64,000 bases of DNA from Sneathiellales bacterium (GCA_028277845.1 JANQFL010000009.1:1-64000), one strand, 5' to 3'. Shown: positions 15,597 through 26,018, counted from the first letter of the stretch. Numbers and translations: made by a program. The notes: generated from the letters alone by a model not told the origin.

Positions 15597-16979
15597 ATGT
15601 CGATCTACGCAACAGCCGCGACATGGTTCATCGGGGGGTTGGACTGGTTCATTCCCGATCAACTGAAGACCGATAAGGAAGGTCTGCGCCGCATTCGCGC
15701 GTTTCTTGTCAGTCACGTGGCGGGACCGCCGTTCGGGGCCGTCGTAGCGGGCTATCTGGTGCACGTCCAACCGGGCTTCGCATCCTGGGGTTTGACGCTG
15801 GGCGTCCTGTTTTTTCTCAGTTTTCCATTTCTGCTGCGCAGGACGGGCCGGTACGAAGAAATCGCCCTGTTTTCATTGCTGCACTTCCAGTTGCTGATTT
15901 TCTTCGTTACCTATCACAGTGGCGGCGTGGCGTCGCCGGCTCTGCCCTGGGCCCTGACCGTTCCGATCGTTTGCGTGTTTTTCGTTCGTGGCTGGTATCG
16001 CATCATCGGCATCGTGGCACTCATGGCCTGTTTCGCTGTTTTTGCCGCGTTGTATGCCAGCGGGTTCGAGTTCCCCAACGCTTTCAAGGCCGACACGGCC
16101 GGGGCCGGCATGAACCTGGTGCTGATCCTGTCGGCTGCCGGTTACATCACGGTCATGGCGCTCACCTACATCAATCTGTACGAATACAGCCTCAAGCGAT
16201 TGCGCTGGGCCAAGGACGCGGCCGAAAGCGCCAACCGCGCAAAGTCGGAGTTCCTGGCGACCATGAGCCACGAACTGCGCACCCCGCTAAATGCGGTCAT
16301 CGGTTTTTCGCAGATGATGAGCAACGAGACTTTCGGCCCTCTCGGTCATGCCAACTATCGCGAATACAGCAAGGATATCGAAACCAGCGCGTCTCACTTG
16401 CTGGAAATCATCAGTGACATTCTCGATATCGCGCGGATCGAATCCGGCCATGAGGATGCCCGTGCCGTTGAGTGTGACCCGCACATGCTGGCGGAAGAAG
16501 CGGTGCGCATCGTGCGCCCGCTGGCGTTGGAAAAGAAGATCGGCTTGAACGTACGATGTTGTGACGTCGTACCACGGGTCAGGGGCGATACCCGCTTGCT
16601 GCGTCAAGTGGTGATCAATCTGTTGTCGAACGCCATCAAGTTTACGCCGCCGGGCGGAAGCGTCGATTTAAAGGTCGATCAAGACGCCGCGCGGGACGGG
16701 TGGCTGCGCCTTGAGGTGTGTGATGACGGAGAAGGCATTCCCGAAAGCGATATCGAACGGGTCCTGCAGCCGTTCGAGCAGGTTGAGTCCGCCATGAGCC
16801 GCAAGAACGGCGGCGTTGGACTGGGACTGCCGCTGTGCGAACGCATTGTCGCACTACACGGCGGCAGCCTGGATTTACACAGTTGCTACGGTGAAGGGAC
16901 TGCAGTAACGGTGCACCTGCCTTCCGTCGCGGTGACCGGCCGTATGCCCGCCAAATCGGTTAACAACGAAGCTTTGTAA
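15597..16979 (+). CDS. Six-helix membrane sensor histidine kinase (candidate AHK receptor)
   Basis: 460 residues. Six hydrophobic segments (about 33-55, 57-78, 85-105, 110-127, 130-150, 165-190) precede a HisKA domain with H225 in MSHELRTPLNAV. A HATPase follows, with INLLSNAIKF (N box), CDDGEGIPESD (G1) and GVGLGLPLCERI (G2). There is no receiver. CqsS and LqsS, the CAI-1/LAI-1 receptors, also have a six-helix sensor followed by a kinase, and the divergent neighbour is a cqsA-type gene, so I infer it senses that signal. The kinase core looks like the common PleC/BarA type, so similarity alone would not name it. Start ATG 15597 follows AAGGAAC. Confidence 0.85.
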   Translation: MSIYATAATWFIGGLDWFIPDQLKTDKEGLRRIRAFLVSHVAGPPFGAVVAGYLVHVQPGFASWGLTLGVLFFLSFPFLLRRTGRYEEIALFSLLHFQLLIFFVTYHSGGVASPALPWALTVPIVCVFFVRGWYRIIGIVALMACFAVFAALYASGFEFPNAFKADTAGAGMNLVLILSAAGYITVMALTYINLYEYSLKRLRWAKDAAESANRAKSEFLATMSHELRTPLNAVIGFSQMMSNETFGPLGHANYREYSKDIETSASHLLEIISDILDIARIESGHEDARAVECDPHMLAEEAVRIVRPLALEKKIGLNVRCCDVVPRVRGDTRLLRQVVINLLSNAIKFTPPGGSVDLKVDQDAARDGWLRLEVCDDGEGIPESDIERVLQPFEQVESAMSRKNGGVGLGLPLCERIVALHGGSLDLHSCYGEGTAVTVHLPSVAVTGRMPAKSVNNEAL

Positions 16980-17058
16980 GCCGTTGACCCGACCTAGTGC
17001 GGACCAACCGGCGCCGGAATGGAACTGCCGGATAAATTCGATTTGATCGGAAGCGCAA

Positions 17059-17958
17059 TCAGTCGCCGTCAATGGCACGGTCGTACAGCCTGATGATGGC
17101 CGAGTGATCGAGGCTGCCGTCACCTTCTTCGATCAGCCTGTCCCACAAGGAGAGATTCAGTTCCGTCGCCGGCAAACGGATGCCGAGCTGGCGGGCAAGA
17201 TCGAGGGCCTGCGCCACATCCTTGCGCTGCACGGTTACGCGCCCCCCCGGTTCGAAGGCACCGTCTATCATACGCTGTCCCTGCAGTCCGAGAATGGTGG
17301 AGTCGGCGAAACCGCCGGCGAGCGCTTCTCGTACCTTGGCCGGTTCGACGCCGGCCCGTTTGGCCAAGGAGAAGGCCTCGGCGATCGCATCAACCGTCAA
17401 TGCAACAATCATCTGATTGGCGGTCTTGGCGATTTGACCGGCACCGATATCGCCTACGTGCGTTGCCCGATCGCCCAATATCGCGAACAACGGCATGGCG
17501 CGCGCGAAGGCGGCTTCCGTGCCGCCGGCCATGATCGACAGCGTCGCCGCCTGGGCGCCGACCTGCCCGCCCGATACCGGCGCGTCGACATAGTCGCCCC
17601 CAGCCCTGGATACTTCGTCGGCGAACCGCCGGGTCGCATCGACCGCCGTCGTGCCCATGTCGATTACCAGCGCCCCCGGCTGCAATCCGTGCTCGATGCC
17701 GCTTTCTCCCAGCAGCACGGTCTCCACCGATGGCGTGTCGGTGACACAAACAATAATGACGCCGTCGCCCACCTGTCGGGCCAGATCCCGCGGCGACGTG
17801 GCGCCGCTCATGCCTTCCGCCACCAGTTCGTCAAGCGACCCGCGGCTGCGGTTGTAAACGATGGTGTTGACGTCGGCCGCATGCAGGTGACGCGCCATGG
17901 GCTTGCCCATCAGCCCGAGACCGATGAAGCCGACGGTTTGCGCAGCCGGACCGCTCAT
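17059..17958 (-). CDS. 3-hydroxyisobutyrate dehydrogenase-family reductase
   Basis: 299 residues of the beta-hydroxyacid dehydrogenase family. GFIGLGLMGKPMA is the NAD(P)-binding loop, DAPVSGGQVGAQAATLSIMAGG the substrate region, and GQIAKTANQ carries the catalytic lysine. Members reduce or oxidise 3-hydroxyisobutyrate or tartronate semialdehyde (MmsB, GarR/GlxR). Neighbours do not decide between valine catabolism and glyoxylate metabolism. Apparently single, with the TerB-like gene upstream on the same strand. Confidence 0.82.
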   Translation of the reverse strand: MSGPAAQTVGFIGLGLMGKPMARHLHAADVNTIVYNRSRGSLDELVAEGMSGATSPRDLARQVGDGVIIVCVTDTPSVETVLLGESGIEHGLQPGALVIDMGTTAVDATRRFADEVSRAGGDYVDAPVSGGQVGAQAATLSIMAGGTEAAFARAMPLFAILGDRATHVGDIGAGQIAKTANQMIVALTVDAIAEAFSLAKRAGVEPAKVREALAGGFADSTILGLQGQRMIDGAFEPGGRVTVQRKDVAQALDLARQLGIRLPATELNLSLWDRLIEEGDGSLDHSAIIRLYDRAIDGD

Positions 17959-18001
17959 CGAAGGATGCCGAAGTGCGTCTGTTCCGACATCGCCGGTAGA
18001 T

Positions 18002-18415
18002 TTATTTGGTGGCGTGCCGGGCCCGGGCGCCGCGCTCGATGCCGGCGGCGACCAAGCGGTCGATGTCGAGCTGATGACGAATCATCTCGAGCAGGCGCAA
18101 TTCCTCCTGGCCGGCCCGGCCGTCGGCGGCGGCCACTTCGCAGGCCAGGGCATAGGCGGTTTCCCGCAAGGCAGGCGACAGGGCTTCGCGGACCAGTCCC
18201 AAAGCCGTTTCCAGACCCTCTTCCTGTTGCAGCAGGCTGGCGCAGTCTTCCGACGCCGCCGTCAGCTTGGACATGTCGAAGTCGGCGAAGACCGGCAGTG
18301 TGCGGGTCACGTCGCCGATGGTCTGCAACTCCTGATCGGTCATATCGCTGTCGGCGGCCGAAGTCAGAACCATGGCGTAGACGAGGGCGGTTTGGGCGCT
18401 GATGGTCGTGGTCAT
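18002..18415 (-). CDS. TerB-like protein
   Basis: 137 residues, starting at ATG 18415 with GGAG seven bases upstream. Helical, with two acidic EF-like repeats (TSAADSDMTDQE and EVAAADGRAGQEE), the pattern of TerB/DUF533-type tellurite-resistance-related proteins. No other ter genes are near, so a metal or stress role is only suggested. It lies just downstream of the helicase gene on the same strand. Confidence 0.65.
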   Translation of the reverse strand: MTTTISAQTALVYAMVLTSAADSDMTDQELQTIGDVTRTLPVFADFDMSKLTAASEDCASLLQQEEGLETALGLVREALSPALRETAYALACEVAAADGRAGQEELRLLEMIRHQLDIDRLVAAGIERGARARHATK

Positions 18416-18474
18416 TGAAGAAACTCCGAATTCGATATGCGCCAACATATGGGGAGAAACCCCGGCGCCACAAG

Positions 18475-21258
18475 TCAGATTTTCAAGGCTCCCCGAACGT
18501 CCGGTTCGGCATTTCCGGTGAAGCTTCCGACGATATCGACGGCGTCCGCCAATCCCACCCGTTCGATGGCCACCTCGGGCGGAAAGGCATCCGTCAGGCG
18601 GGACGGCAGCATGGCGTCGAGCATGACGAAAACGCCCCGGTCGGTCTCCCGGCGGATCAACCGGCCGTAGGCCTGCTTCAGCTTCAGGCGGGTCAACATG
18701 TCGTCATAGGCCGACTTGCCGAAGGCCGCTTTGCGCGCCCGGTGCAGGATATCGGGGCGCGGCCACGGCACCCGGTCGAAGACGATCAGCCTGAGCGCCC
18801 GGCCGGGCACGTCGACTCCGTCGCGCACGGCATCCGTGCCCAGCAGGCAGCTGTCTTCCTCGGCGCGGAAGATGTCGACCAGGGTGGCGGTGTCCAGGGG
18901 ATCGACATGCTGGGAATAGACCGGGATGCCCGCCCCTTCCAGCGGTTCCAGGATGCGTTTCTGGACCGCTCGCAGGCGCCAGATGGCGGTAAACAGGCCG
19001 AGCGCGCCGCCGCCCGATGCCGTCATCAGCTCGCGGTACGCCGCCGACACCTGGTTGACATTGTCGCGGCGCACGTCGGTCACCACCAGGATGCGCGTCG
19101 ACGCGGCGTAATCGAACGGCGACGGCAGCGACACCCGGTGGGGCGGCAGCGGCAGGTGGTTGGTGCCGGTGCGCACGTCGGCGGCCTCCCAGCCCTCCTG
19201 CTCCAACCGGTTTTTGTCACGCAACGTGGCCGACGTCATCAGCACGCCATGGGCGTTGGCCAGCAGTGTCTTGGCCAGGGGCAGGGTGGGGTCGACCCAG
19301 TGGCGGTGATAACCCATGTCGGTCTCGCGGCTGTCGCTGCGGGACAGGGAATACCAGTCGACGAATTCCGCCGGCGTGTGTTCGTGCAGGTCCTGCAGCA
19401 TGGCCGACCAGGGTTTGAGGGCCCCGTCGAGCCGGCGCTGCAGGCCGCGCGCCGCCGCCTCGATGCGCTGGCGGGTGGCCGTGTCCAGGTCCGCCGCCTC
19501 GTCGTCCAGCCGGGCGGCCAGCAGCCGGATCAGCGCCTTGACCGGTGTGATCAGCGCATTCAGCGCGGCCGACAGCTTGTCGGCCACGTCCAGCAGGCCC
19601 TCGACCGGGTCGTTGGTGCCGGCCTCCAGGCCGTAGGGGCTGTCGGGGTCGTTGCAGCGGGCCAATGTTTGCTGCCGTACCTTGGCCAGGAAGCGCTCGC
19701 ACGGGCCATAGCCCTCGCCGCCGGAAATGCGCGCCAGCCAGCCGCTGCCGGGCAGGCAGCGGGCCGCGGCGACGGAGTCCTGCATGGCCTTGGTGACTTT
19801 GTCGTCGCCGCTGGCGAGGTCGCCGATGCGTTTTTCCAGCCCCCGGGCCCGGCTGCGCCGGCCTTCGCCGCCACAGATCCAGCGCCGCAGTTCGGCCGCC
19901 TCCGCCCCGGTCAGGTGGGCCGAAAACGCGCCGTCGGCCGCGCCGAACACGTGGTGGCCCTCGTCGAACACATAACGCAACGGCAGGTCCCCGTCACCGG
20001 CGCCGATGGCCGCCTGGATCATCACCAGGGCATGGTTGGCGATGACGATCTCCGCCCGTTTGGCCCGCCGCGCCGATTTTTCGATGAAGCATTTGCGGTA
20101 GTGATCGCAGGCCGAATAGATGCACTCGCCGCGACGGTCGGCCAGTTCGGTCAAGCGGCTCGCCCCGAACAAGGTCAGCAGCCAGGACGGGAAGTCGCCG
20201 CCGATCATGTCGCCATCGCGGCTGGCGCGGATCCATCGGGCCATGATGGCCAGGGCGACGACGTCGCCCTGGCGCCCGGTGCCGCGGGCGACGGCTTCCT
20301 CGAAATTCAACAGGCAAAGATAATTCTCCCGCCCCTTGCGCACGACGGCCTTGAGGCGCTTGTCCACCGGGTCGGGATACAGCCGGTCCAGTTCCTGGTC
20401 GATCTGCCGTTGCAGGTTCTTGGTGAAGGTGGAGATCCACACGGCGCCGCCGTTCTTCTCCGCCCATACGCTGGACGGCGCGATGTAACCCAGCGTCTTG
20501 CCGACGCCCGTCCCCGCTTCGGCCAGCACCATGTTGGGAGCACCGGCGGAATCACGCGGCCCGAACGCCGCCGCCACCTGTTCCGCGTAAGTTTGTTGCT
20601 GCGGCCGGGCCTCGCTATCGTCCGGCGCCGCCTGCAGCAGCGTCTGCAAGCGTTCGCGGGATTCCTCCGCCGACACCGGCACGTCTTCCGGCGGCGGTTC
20701 GGGCGCGTGTTCGCTCCACTCGCCCAGGCCTTTCCAAACGTCCAGTCCGGCGCCGTGGCTCGTGGCCGGCATGTCGCCGCCCAGCGCCGCCAGGGCCGGC
20801 GGGCCCCAGTTCCAGCCGGCGCGCGCCATGGTCATGGCCAACCGTGCGCATTGACGCCGTTCCTTGGCGTCCAATTGGGCCAGGGTACCGAGCAGCGCAC
20901 CGGCGGCGGCCACCAGGGTCAGAGCCTGTTGTTCCAGGGACGCGGGAACCTTCAGTCCGAGGGCCTGTGCCAACCCCAGGGGCGTGGGCAGGCAGAACAC
21001 CGCCGGCCGTACGAAGGCGAACAATTCCAGGACATCGTGTGCCGGAAACCGGGCCAGGCCCAGCCGTCGGGCCGTCGCCGGCCCGTGGCAGACCAACGGC
21101 GGGGTGTTTCCCAAATGCGCTGACAGGTCGTCCGGCGCCAGGACATCGACGGCGCCGTCCGCCGTCAGCAGATGGGCGCGGCCGGCGGCCGCGATCAGGA
21201 CGGGCACGGCAGGAATGCGGATGTCGGCGGCGTGGGCGGGGTCGGATGAACCGGGCAT
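18475..21258 (-). CDS. DinG/XPD-type ATP-dependent DNA helicase
   Basis: 927 residues. The helicase core has AEAGTGVGKT (Walker A, about residue 245), FDEGHH (DEAH-type Walker B, about 430) and LLGTDAVRDGVDVPGRAL near the end. Between them lie four cysteines (NYLC, GEC, SAC, RKC) fitting the FeS cluster of the XPD/DinG group. About 200 extra N-terminal residues distinguish it from E. coli DinG. Expected to unwind DNA 5'-3' in repair or R-loop removal. The very long opposite-strand frame here is a GC-codon shadow. Confidence 0.88.
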   Translation of the reverse strand: MPGSSDPAHAADIRIPAVPVLIAAAGRAHLLTADGAVDVLAPDDLSAHLGNTPPLVCHGPATARRLGLARFPAHDVLELFAFVRPAVFCLPTPLGLAQALGLKVPASLEQQALTLVAAAGALLGTLAQLDAKERRQCARLAMTMARAGWNWGPPALAALGGDMPATSHGAGLDVWKGLGEWSEHAPEPPPEDVPVSAEESRERLQTLLQAAPDDSEARPQQQTYAEQVAAAFGPRDSAGAPNMVLAEAGTGVGKTLGYIAPSSVWAEKNGGAVWISTFTKNLQRQIDQELDRLYPDPVDKRLKAVVRKGRENYLCLLNFEEAVARGTGRQGDVVALAIMARWIRASRDGDMIGGDFPSWLLTLFGASRLTELADRRGECIYSACDHYRKCFIEKSARRAKRAEIVIANHALVMIQAAIGAGDGDLPLRYVFDEGHHVFGAADGAFSAHLTGAEAAELRRWICGGEGRRSRARGLEKRIGDLASGDDKVTKAMQDSVAAARCLPGSGWLARISGGEGYGPCERFLAKVRQQTLARCNDPDSPYGLEAGTNDPVEGLLDVADKLSAALNALITPVKALIRLLAARLDDEAADLDTATRQRIEAAARGLQRRLDGALKPWSAMLQDLHEHTPAEFVDWYSLSRSDSRETDMGYHRHWVDPTLPLAKTLLANAHGVLMTSATLRDKNRLEQEGWEAADVRTGTNHLPLPPHRVSLPSPFDYAASTRILVVTDVRRDNVNQVSAAYRELMTASGGGALGLFTAIWRLRAVQKRILEPLEGAGIPVYSQHVDPLDTATLVDIFRAEEDSCLLGTDAVRDGVDVPGRALRLIVFDRVPWPRPDILHRARKAAFGKSAYDDMLTRLKLKQAYGRLIRRETDRGVFVMLDAMLPSRLTDAFPPEVAIERVGLADAVDIVGSFTGNAEPDVRGALKI

Positions 21259-21316
21259 GGCCGGCAGTATATCGGCGCCGGTATTCGTTCGCTATACGTT
21301 CTTTCCGGTCAAACGG

Positions 21317-21342
21317 TTCCATTTCAGGAGGAATTGCTCTAG
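21317..21342. repeat. Dispersed 26-nt motif, copy 2
   Basis: TTCCAT-N5-GAGGAATTGCTCTAG, the same unit as at 203-228. It sits in the short gap between the helicase and lysK genes, 37 bases before the lysK start. Confidence 0.5.
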
Positions 21343-21379
21343 TGTCCCGCGACTTTTCACCGCCAACCGTTGACGTCCC

Positions 21380-22987
21380 ATGACCAGCACCATCGATCCC
21401 GCCGCCGCCGCACACGCCCTGGACAGCAAGGCGTGGCCGTTTGTCGAAGCCCAGAAGCTTGTCGACCGCGTCGCCAAACACGGCCAGGCGAAGGATTACG
21501 TGCTGCTGGAAACCGGCTACGGCCCGTCCGGCCTGCCCCACATCGGCACCTTCGGCGAGGTGGCGCGCACCACCATGGTGCGTCAGGCCTTCGCCGTGCT
21601 GTCGGACATCCCGACCCGGCTGTTCGCCTTCTCCGACGACATGGACGGCCTGCGCAAGGTGCCGGACAACATCCCCAACAAGGAGATGGTGGCGGAACAT
21701 CTCGGCAAGCCGTTGACCCAGGTGCCCGATCCGTTCGGCACCCACGACAGTTTCGGCGCCCACAACAATGCCCGCCTGCGGGCCTTCCTCGACGAGTTCG
21801 GCTTCGAGTACGAATTCGTCTCGTCCACCGATTGTTATCGTTCGGGCCAATTCGACGATGCGCTGCTGGCCGTGCTGCGCCATTACGACGAGGTGATCAA
21901 CGTCATCCTGCCGACCCTGGGCGCGGAGCGGCGGGCAACCTACAGCCCGTTCCTGCCGGTCTGCCCGCGCACCGGCGTGGTGCTGCAGGTGCCGGTGATC
22001 GAACGCAACGAGGACGCCGGCACCATCGTCTACGAGGACGACGACGGCACGAAGACCGAAGTGCCGGTGACCGGCGGCGCCTGCAAGCTGCAATGGAAGG
22101 CCGACTGGGCCATGCGCTGGTATGCCCTCGGCGTCGACTACGAGATGGCCGGCAAGGACCTGATCGAATCGGTGCGCCTGTCGAGCCGCATCTGCCAGAT
22201 CCTCGGCGGTCGCCCACCCGAGGGCTTCAACTATGAACTGTTCCTGGACGAGAACGCCGAGAAGATTTCCAAGTCCAAGGGCAACGGCCTGTCCATCGAG
22301 GAATGGCTGACCTATGCCTCGCCGGAAAGCCTATCGCTGTTCATGTACCAGTCGCCGCGCAAGGCCAAGCGGCTCTACTTCGACGTCATCCCGCGCAACG
22401 TGGACGACTATCTGACGCACCTGTCCAAGTTCGATGGGTTGGAGGGCAAGGAGCGTTTCGCCAACCCGGTGTGGCACATCCACAACGGCGCGGCGCCGGA
22501 AGAAGAGGTGCCGCTCAGCTTCGCCATCCTGCTCAACCTGGCCAGCGTCTGTAACACCGAGGATGCGTCCGTTCTGTGGGGCTTCATCAGCCGCTACGTG
22601 CCGGGCGCCGCGCCGGAAAACCATCCGATCCTCGACCGCCTGGTCGGCTACGCGCTCGCCTACTACCGGGATTTCGTCAAGCCCAACAAGCACTACCGGG
22701 CGCCGGCGGACATGGAGCGCGAGGCGCTGGAGGATCTGGTCACTGAGTTGGAAGCCCTGCCGGCCGATGCGTCGGCCGAGGACATCCAGACCCAGGTCTA
22801 CGAGGTGGGCAAGCGCCACCCGTTCGAAGGGCTACGCCAATGGTTCGGCGCCTGCTACGAGATTTTGCTCGGCCAGCCGCAGGGGCCGCGCATGGGCTCG
22901 TTCATTGCGCTTTATGGCCGCGACGAAACCGTTGCGCTGATCAGGCGCGCCCTGGCCGGAGAAGATCTGGCGCAGGCGGCGGGGTAG
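21380..22987 (+). CDS. lysK: Class I lysyl-tRNA synthetase
   Basis: 535 residues. A Rossmann-type class I synthetase with [13 protein letters not shown] (HIGH box) and [10 protein letters not shown] (KMSKS loop, near residue 294). Class I LysRS occurs in most Archaea and in many Alphaproteobacteria, unrelated to class II LysS of E. coli. It charges tRNA-Lys. Start ATG 21380 has only a weak ribosome site. Divergent from the helicase gene. No class II lysS is visible in the window. Confidence 0.93.
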   Translation: MTSTIDPAAAAHALDSKAWPFVEAQKLVDRVAKHGQAKDYVLLETGYGPSGLPHIGTFGEVARTTMVRQAFAVLSDIPTRLFAFSDDMDGLRKVPDNIPNKEMVAEHLGKPLTQVPDPFGTHDSFGAHNNARLRAFLDEFGFEYEFVSSTDCYRSGQFDDALLAVLRHYDEVINVILPTLGAERRATYSPFLPVCPRTGVVLQVPVIERNEDAGTIVYEDDDGTKTEVPVTGGACKLQWKADWAMRWYALGVDYEMAGKDLIESVRLSSRICQILGGRPPEGFNYELFLDENAEKISKSKGNGLSIEEWLTYASPESLSLFMYQSPRKAKRLYFDVIPRNVDDYLTHLSKFDGLEGKERFANPVWHIHNGAAPEEEVPLSFAILLNLASVCNTEDASVLWGFISRYVPGAAPENHPILDRLVGYALAYYRDFVKPNKHYRAPADMEREALEDLVTELEALPADASAEDIQTQVYEVGKRHPFEGLRQWFGACYEILLGQPQGPRMGSFIALYGRDETVALIRRALAGEDLAQAAG

Positions 22988-23085
22988 CCGCCACACTGAA
23001 TTGTCACAGGCCGCTCTGTAAACCGCAACCATGATAGGAAGGTCCCGAGGCGGCTTGGCGATGATCGACTCTTCCGAATCGTTTG

Positions 23086-23553
23086 CTAACTGCCTTTGTT
23101 GGCGGCGATGATTTTGGCCGCTGTTTTGATCCCCGTCCGAATGCCGTTGTAGGTGCCGCAGCGGCAAATATTCGTCATGGCATCCTCGATGTCCCCGTCG
23201 CTGGGGTTGGGTGTCTCTTTCAACAGGGCAGCGGCCGCCATGATTTGTCCGGACTGGCAGTAACCGCATTGAGGTACGTCCAGTTCCAGCCAGGCCTGCT
23301 GCACCGGATGGGATGAGTCTTCCGACAGGCCTTCGATGGTCGTGACGTTGGCGCCTTCGGCGTCACTGACTTCCATTGTGCAGGAACGGACGGCCTCGCC
23401 GTTCATATGCACGGTGCAGGCGCCGCACTCGCCGACGCCACAACCATACTTGGTCCCGGTCAAGCCGAGCGTATCTCTGATCACCCACAGAAGGGGGGTA
23501 TCGGCCTCAACATCCAGATTGTGACGGCGGTTGTTAATCGTGATTTCGATCAT
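23086..23553 (-). CDS. [2Fe-2S] subunit of a molybdenum hydroxylase (IorA-like)
   Basis: 155 residues. A plant-type ferredoxin domain ([21 protein letters not shown]) followed by an all-helical domain ([18 protein letters not shown]), binding two [2Fe-2S] clusters. This is the small subunit of the xanthine oxidase family, of the isoquinoline 1-oxidoreductase/aldehyde dehydrogenase type. It passes electrons from the molybdenum subunit encoded 26 bases upstream. No cytochrome partner gene is visible. Confidence 0.9.
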   Translation of the reverse strand: MIEITINNRRHNLDVEADTPLLWVIRDTLGLTGTKYGCGVGECGACTVHMNGEAVRSCTMEVSDAEGANVTTIEGLSEDSSHPVQQAWLELDVPQCGYCQSGQIMAAAALLKETPNPSDGDIEDAMTNICRCGTYNGIRTGIKTAAKIIAANKGS

Positions 23554-23579
23554 GGTGTGTTTTCCCGTCGAATTTGTGC

Positions 23580-25739
23580 CTAGAGGCTGTAGCCGTGTTT
23601 ATGGAACGGCAAGTCGCGCACCCGGTCGCCAGTCGCCTGGAAGAGCGCGTTGGCGAAGGCGGCGGCGATGGGCGGGACGCCGGGCTCGCCGACGCCTGTG
23701 GGACTTTCCGAACTATCGACGATGTGGACGTCTACCTTTGGCGCCTGCGCCAGACGCAAGACCGGATAGTCATGGAAATTGCTCTGTTCCACCCGGCCCT
23801 GGTCGATCGAAATCTCGCCGAAAAAGGCGTTGTCCAAACCCCAGAGGACGCCGCCGGTAATCTGCGCCTTGACCAGGTTCGGATTGACGGCGATACCGCA
23901 ATCGACCGCACAGGTGACCTTGTGGATCGTGACGGTCTTTTCTCGATCCACCGACAGCTCCACGATCTCCGCGACATAGGTATCGAAGGAACGATGGACG
24001 GCGATACCCTGGAAACGGCCCTTGGGCGCCTTGCCCCAATGTGCTTTCGTCGCGGCGAGATCGAGGACCGCATGATAACGCGGGTCCTCTTGTATCAGTT
24101 TCTTGCGGTAGCCGAGCGGATCTTGCTCGGCAGCGTGGGCGCATTCATCAATGGCGGACTCTTTGTAAAATCCCGAATAAGAATGCTGTACGGAGCGGTG
24201 CGAACCGCACGGCACATGAAAATCCATGACCTCCAGGTCGATATCCAGATCGCCCACTTCGTACGGGAAGGGATTTGGTTCGAATACCGACTTTTGCAGA
24301 CCGCCCTTGGCCGTGCTATGGCCCATGAGTTTCATGACCGGCAGCCAGCTTATGGCGGGTATGTTTTCGTCGATCATGCGCTGCATGAACGTCGTCGCCG
24401 CAAGCTTGCTCTTCCAGCCGACCGGCCGGCCTTGTTCATCCAAACCAACCTGAATACGCACCGCTGTCGCCGGCCGGTAAAAGTCGTGCTGCATGTCCTC
24501 TTCGCGTGACCACAACACTTTCACGGGCTTGCCCACCGCCTTGGCAATCAACACGGCCTGCCTAACGAAATCGCCTTCCAGCCGGCGGCCGAAACCGCCG
24601 CCGAGATAGGTGGTGGTCACCTCGATCTCATCGCGCGGAATACCGGTAACATCGCTGGCAATCACCCCGCAAACGTGCTGGTTTTGGGTCGGTACCCAGA
24701 TTTTGCAGAACGTGTCGGTGACGTGTGCCGTGCAGTTCATCGGTTCCATGGGCTGATGCGCGACGAAGGGGACTTGATAACGCACATCCAAAACCTGGTC
24801 CGCGTTGCCGAAGTCCTCCTTTTCCATGTCCGACAGCGAAGCCTGCATACGCGCGGCAAAGGTTTTGCTGTTGTGTGCGGTGTTGGCGCCGCCGTCGAAC
24901 ACTGCCTTCAACGCATCCAAGCCCTTTTTTGCCCGCCAATAACTGTCTGCGACAACGGCAATGCCGTCTGGAATCTCGACGACCGCCTTGACCCCCGGGC
25001 TCGCCATCGCGGCGGCCTCGTCGAATTGCGTGAGCTTGCCGCCAAATACCGGTGATTGCGCGACTGCGGCATGAAGCATGTCCGGCAAACGGACATCGAT
25101 ACCGTATCGCGCGCTGCCGTTTATTTTCTTGGCGGTGTCCCGCCGTGGCATTGGTTTTCCGATGTACCGGAACTGGCTCGAAGATTTCAGTTTTGGCGAC
25201 GACGGCGGTGAGCGCCGCGCTGCGGCTGAGGCCAAATCGCCGTAGGTCAGACTTCTGCCATCAGAGTGAATGACTTTTCCGTTTTCGGTTCTGAGACTGG
25301 TTGTGGGAACTTGCCATTTCTCCGCCGCGGCCTCCGTCAACATTGTGCGGGCCGTCGCTCCCAGTTCGCGCAAAGGTTCCCAAAAACTCTTGATCGAGTT
25401 ACTGCCCCCGGTGGCTTGAAATCCGCTGGGTTTCGCAAAAACCTGGTCATAGGGTGCCAGAACACTGACCATTTTGCGCCAATCCGCATCCAATTCATCC
25501 GCAACGATTTGTGTCAGGCCGGTTTCGCTGCCCTGCCCCATTTCGGATGCCGGTACGAAAAAAGTGATCGTGCCGTCGGGCGCAAAATGCAGCCATGCTT
25601 CTATCTGGCCCGAGGCGCCCGGCGTCCCAACGGGCGCCATCGGCTTCATATTCGCCGAGCAACCGACCAACAGGCCGCCGGTGGCGGCGAGACCCAGCTT
25701 GAGGAAATGCCGTCTATTGATGTTCCGAATGACCGTCAT
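23580..25739 (-). CDS. Molybdopterin-binding hydroxylase large subunit (IorB-like)
   Basis: 719 residues. The N-terminus [20 protein letters not shown] is a twin-arginine signal with a lipobox-like LVGC, suggesting Tat export and perhaps lipid anchoring. The body has the aldehyde oxidase/xanthine dehydrogenase molybdopterin-binding organisation typical of Ior[28 protein letters not shown] and [11 protein letters not shown], whose Glu is the probable catalytic base. The substrate could be an aldehyde or an N-heterocycle. First gene of the pair; the upstream region contains regulator remnants. Confidence 0.88.
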   Translation of the reverse strand: MTVIRNINRRHFLKLGLAATGGLLVGCSANMKPMAPVGTPGASGQIEAWLHFAPDGTITFFVPASEMGQGSETGLTQIVADELDADWRKMVSVLAPYDQVFAKPSGFQATGGSNSIKSFWEPLRELGATARTMLTEAAAEKWQVPTTSLRTENGKVIHSDGRSLTYGDLASAAARRSPPSSPKLKSSSQFRYIGKPMPRRDTAKKINGSARYGIDVRLPDMLHAAVAQSPVFGGKLTQFDEAAAMASPGVKAVVEIPDGIAVVADSYWRAKKGLDALKAVFDGGANTAHNSKTFAARMQASLSDMEKEDFGNADQVLDVRYQVPFVAHQPMEPMNCTAHVTDTFCKIWVPTQNQHVCGVIASDVTGIPRDEIEVTTTYLGGGFGRRLEGDFVRQAVLIAKAVGKPVKVLWSREEDMQHDFYRPATAVRIQVGLDEQGRPVGWKSKLAATTFMQRMIDENIPAISWLPVMKLMGHSTAKGGLQKSVFEPNPFPYEVGDLDIDLEVMDFHVPCGSHRSVQHSYSGFYKESAIDECAHAAEQDPLGYRKKLIQEDPRYHAVLDLAATKAHWGKAPKGRFQGIAVHRSFDTYVAEIVELSVDREKTVTIHKVTCAVDCGIAVNPNLVKAQITGGVLWGLDNAFFGEISIDQGRVEQSNFHDYPVLRLAQAPKVDVHIVDSSESPTGVGEPGVPPIAAAFANALFQATGDRVRDLPFHKHGYSL

Positions 25740-25927
25740 GATCTAATCACCTAAAGGGAATGTTCGTTGCGGCAGTCGTACGGTTGCCTCACCGACGCCC
25801 GGTGAAGCCCCTGTCACAAGGGGCGATTCTTTGGCGCCGTCAGACATCGCTGTCTCCAGCTCATTTGGACATTATACGTCTGTTTATACAAATTGACATT
25901 TAGCGCCCATTTGTCAACAAGCTATTC

Positions 25928-26018
25928 ATGAACGAGAAGGAAAAGCATCATCAAGGCTGCGGCGCGGCTATTTTCACGCTATGGCGTGAAGCGGACGAAC
26001 GGGAACGACATCGCTGGA
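25928..26018 (+). pseudogene. Remnant of a TetR-family regulator N-terminus
   Basis: From 25944 the frame reads SIIKAAARLFSRYGVKRTN then GNDIAG, the first two helices of a TetR DNA-binding domain. A TGA at 25929 blocks this frame. The only nearby start, ATG 25928 (MNEKEK), is in another frame, so a frameshift separates start and body, and after DIAG the recognition helix is not recognisable. It is divergent from the hydroxylase genes, where a TetR regulator would be expected. I read it as a decayed gene. Confidence 0.5.

Noticed and set aside
18415-21123. 902-codon plus-strand open frame opposite the DinG-type helicase
   Set aside because: Composition is Arg/Gly/Gln/His-rich with no domain; it mirrors a well-supported helicase gene with Walker and FeS motifs. 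GC-rich third positions keep the antisense frame open.
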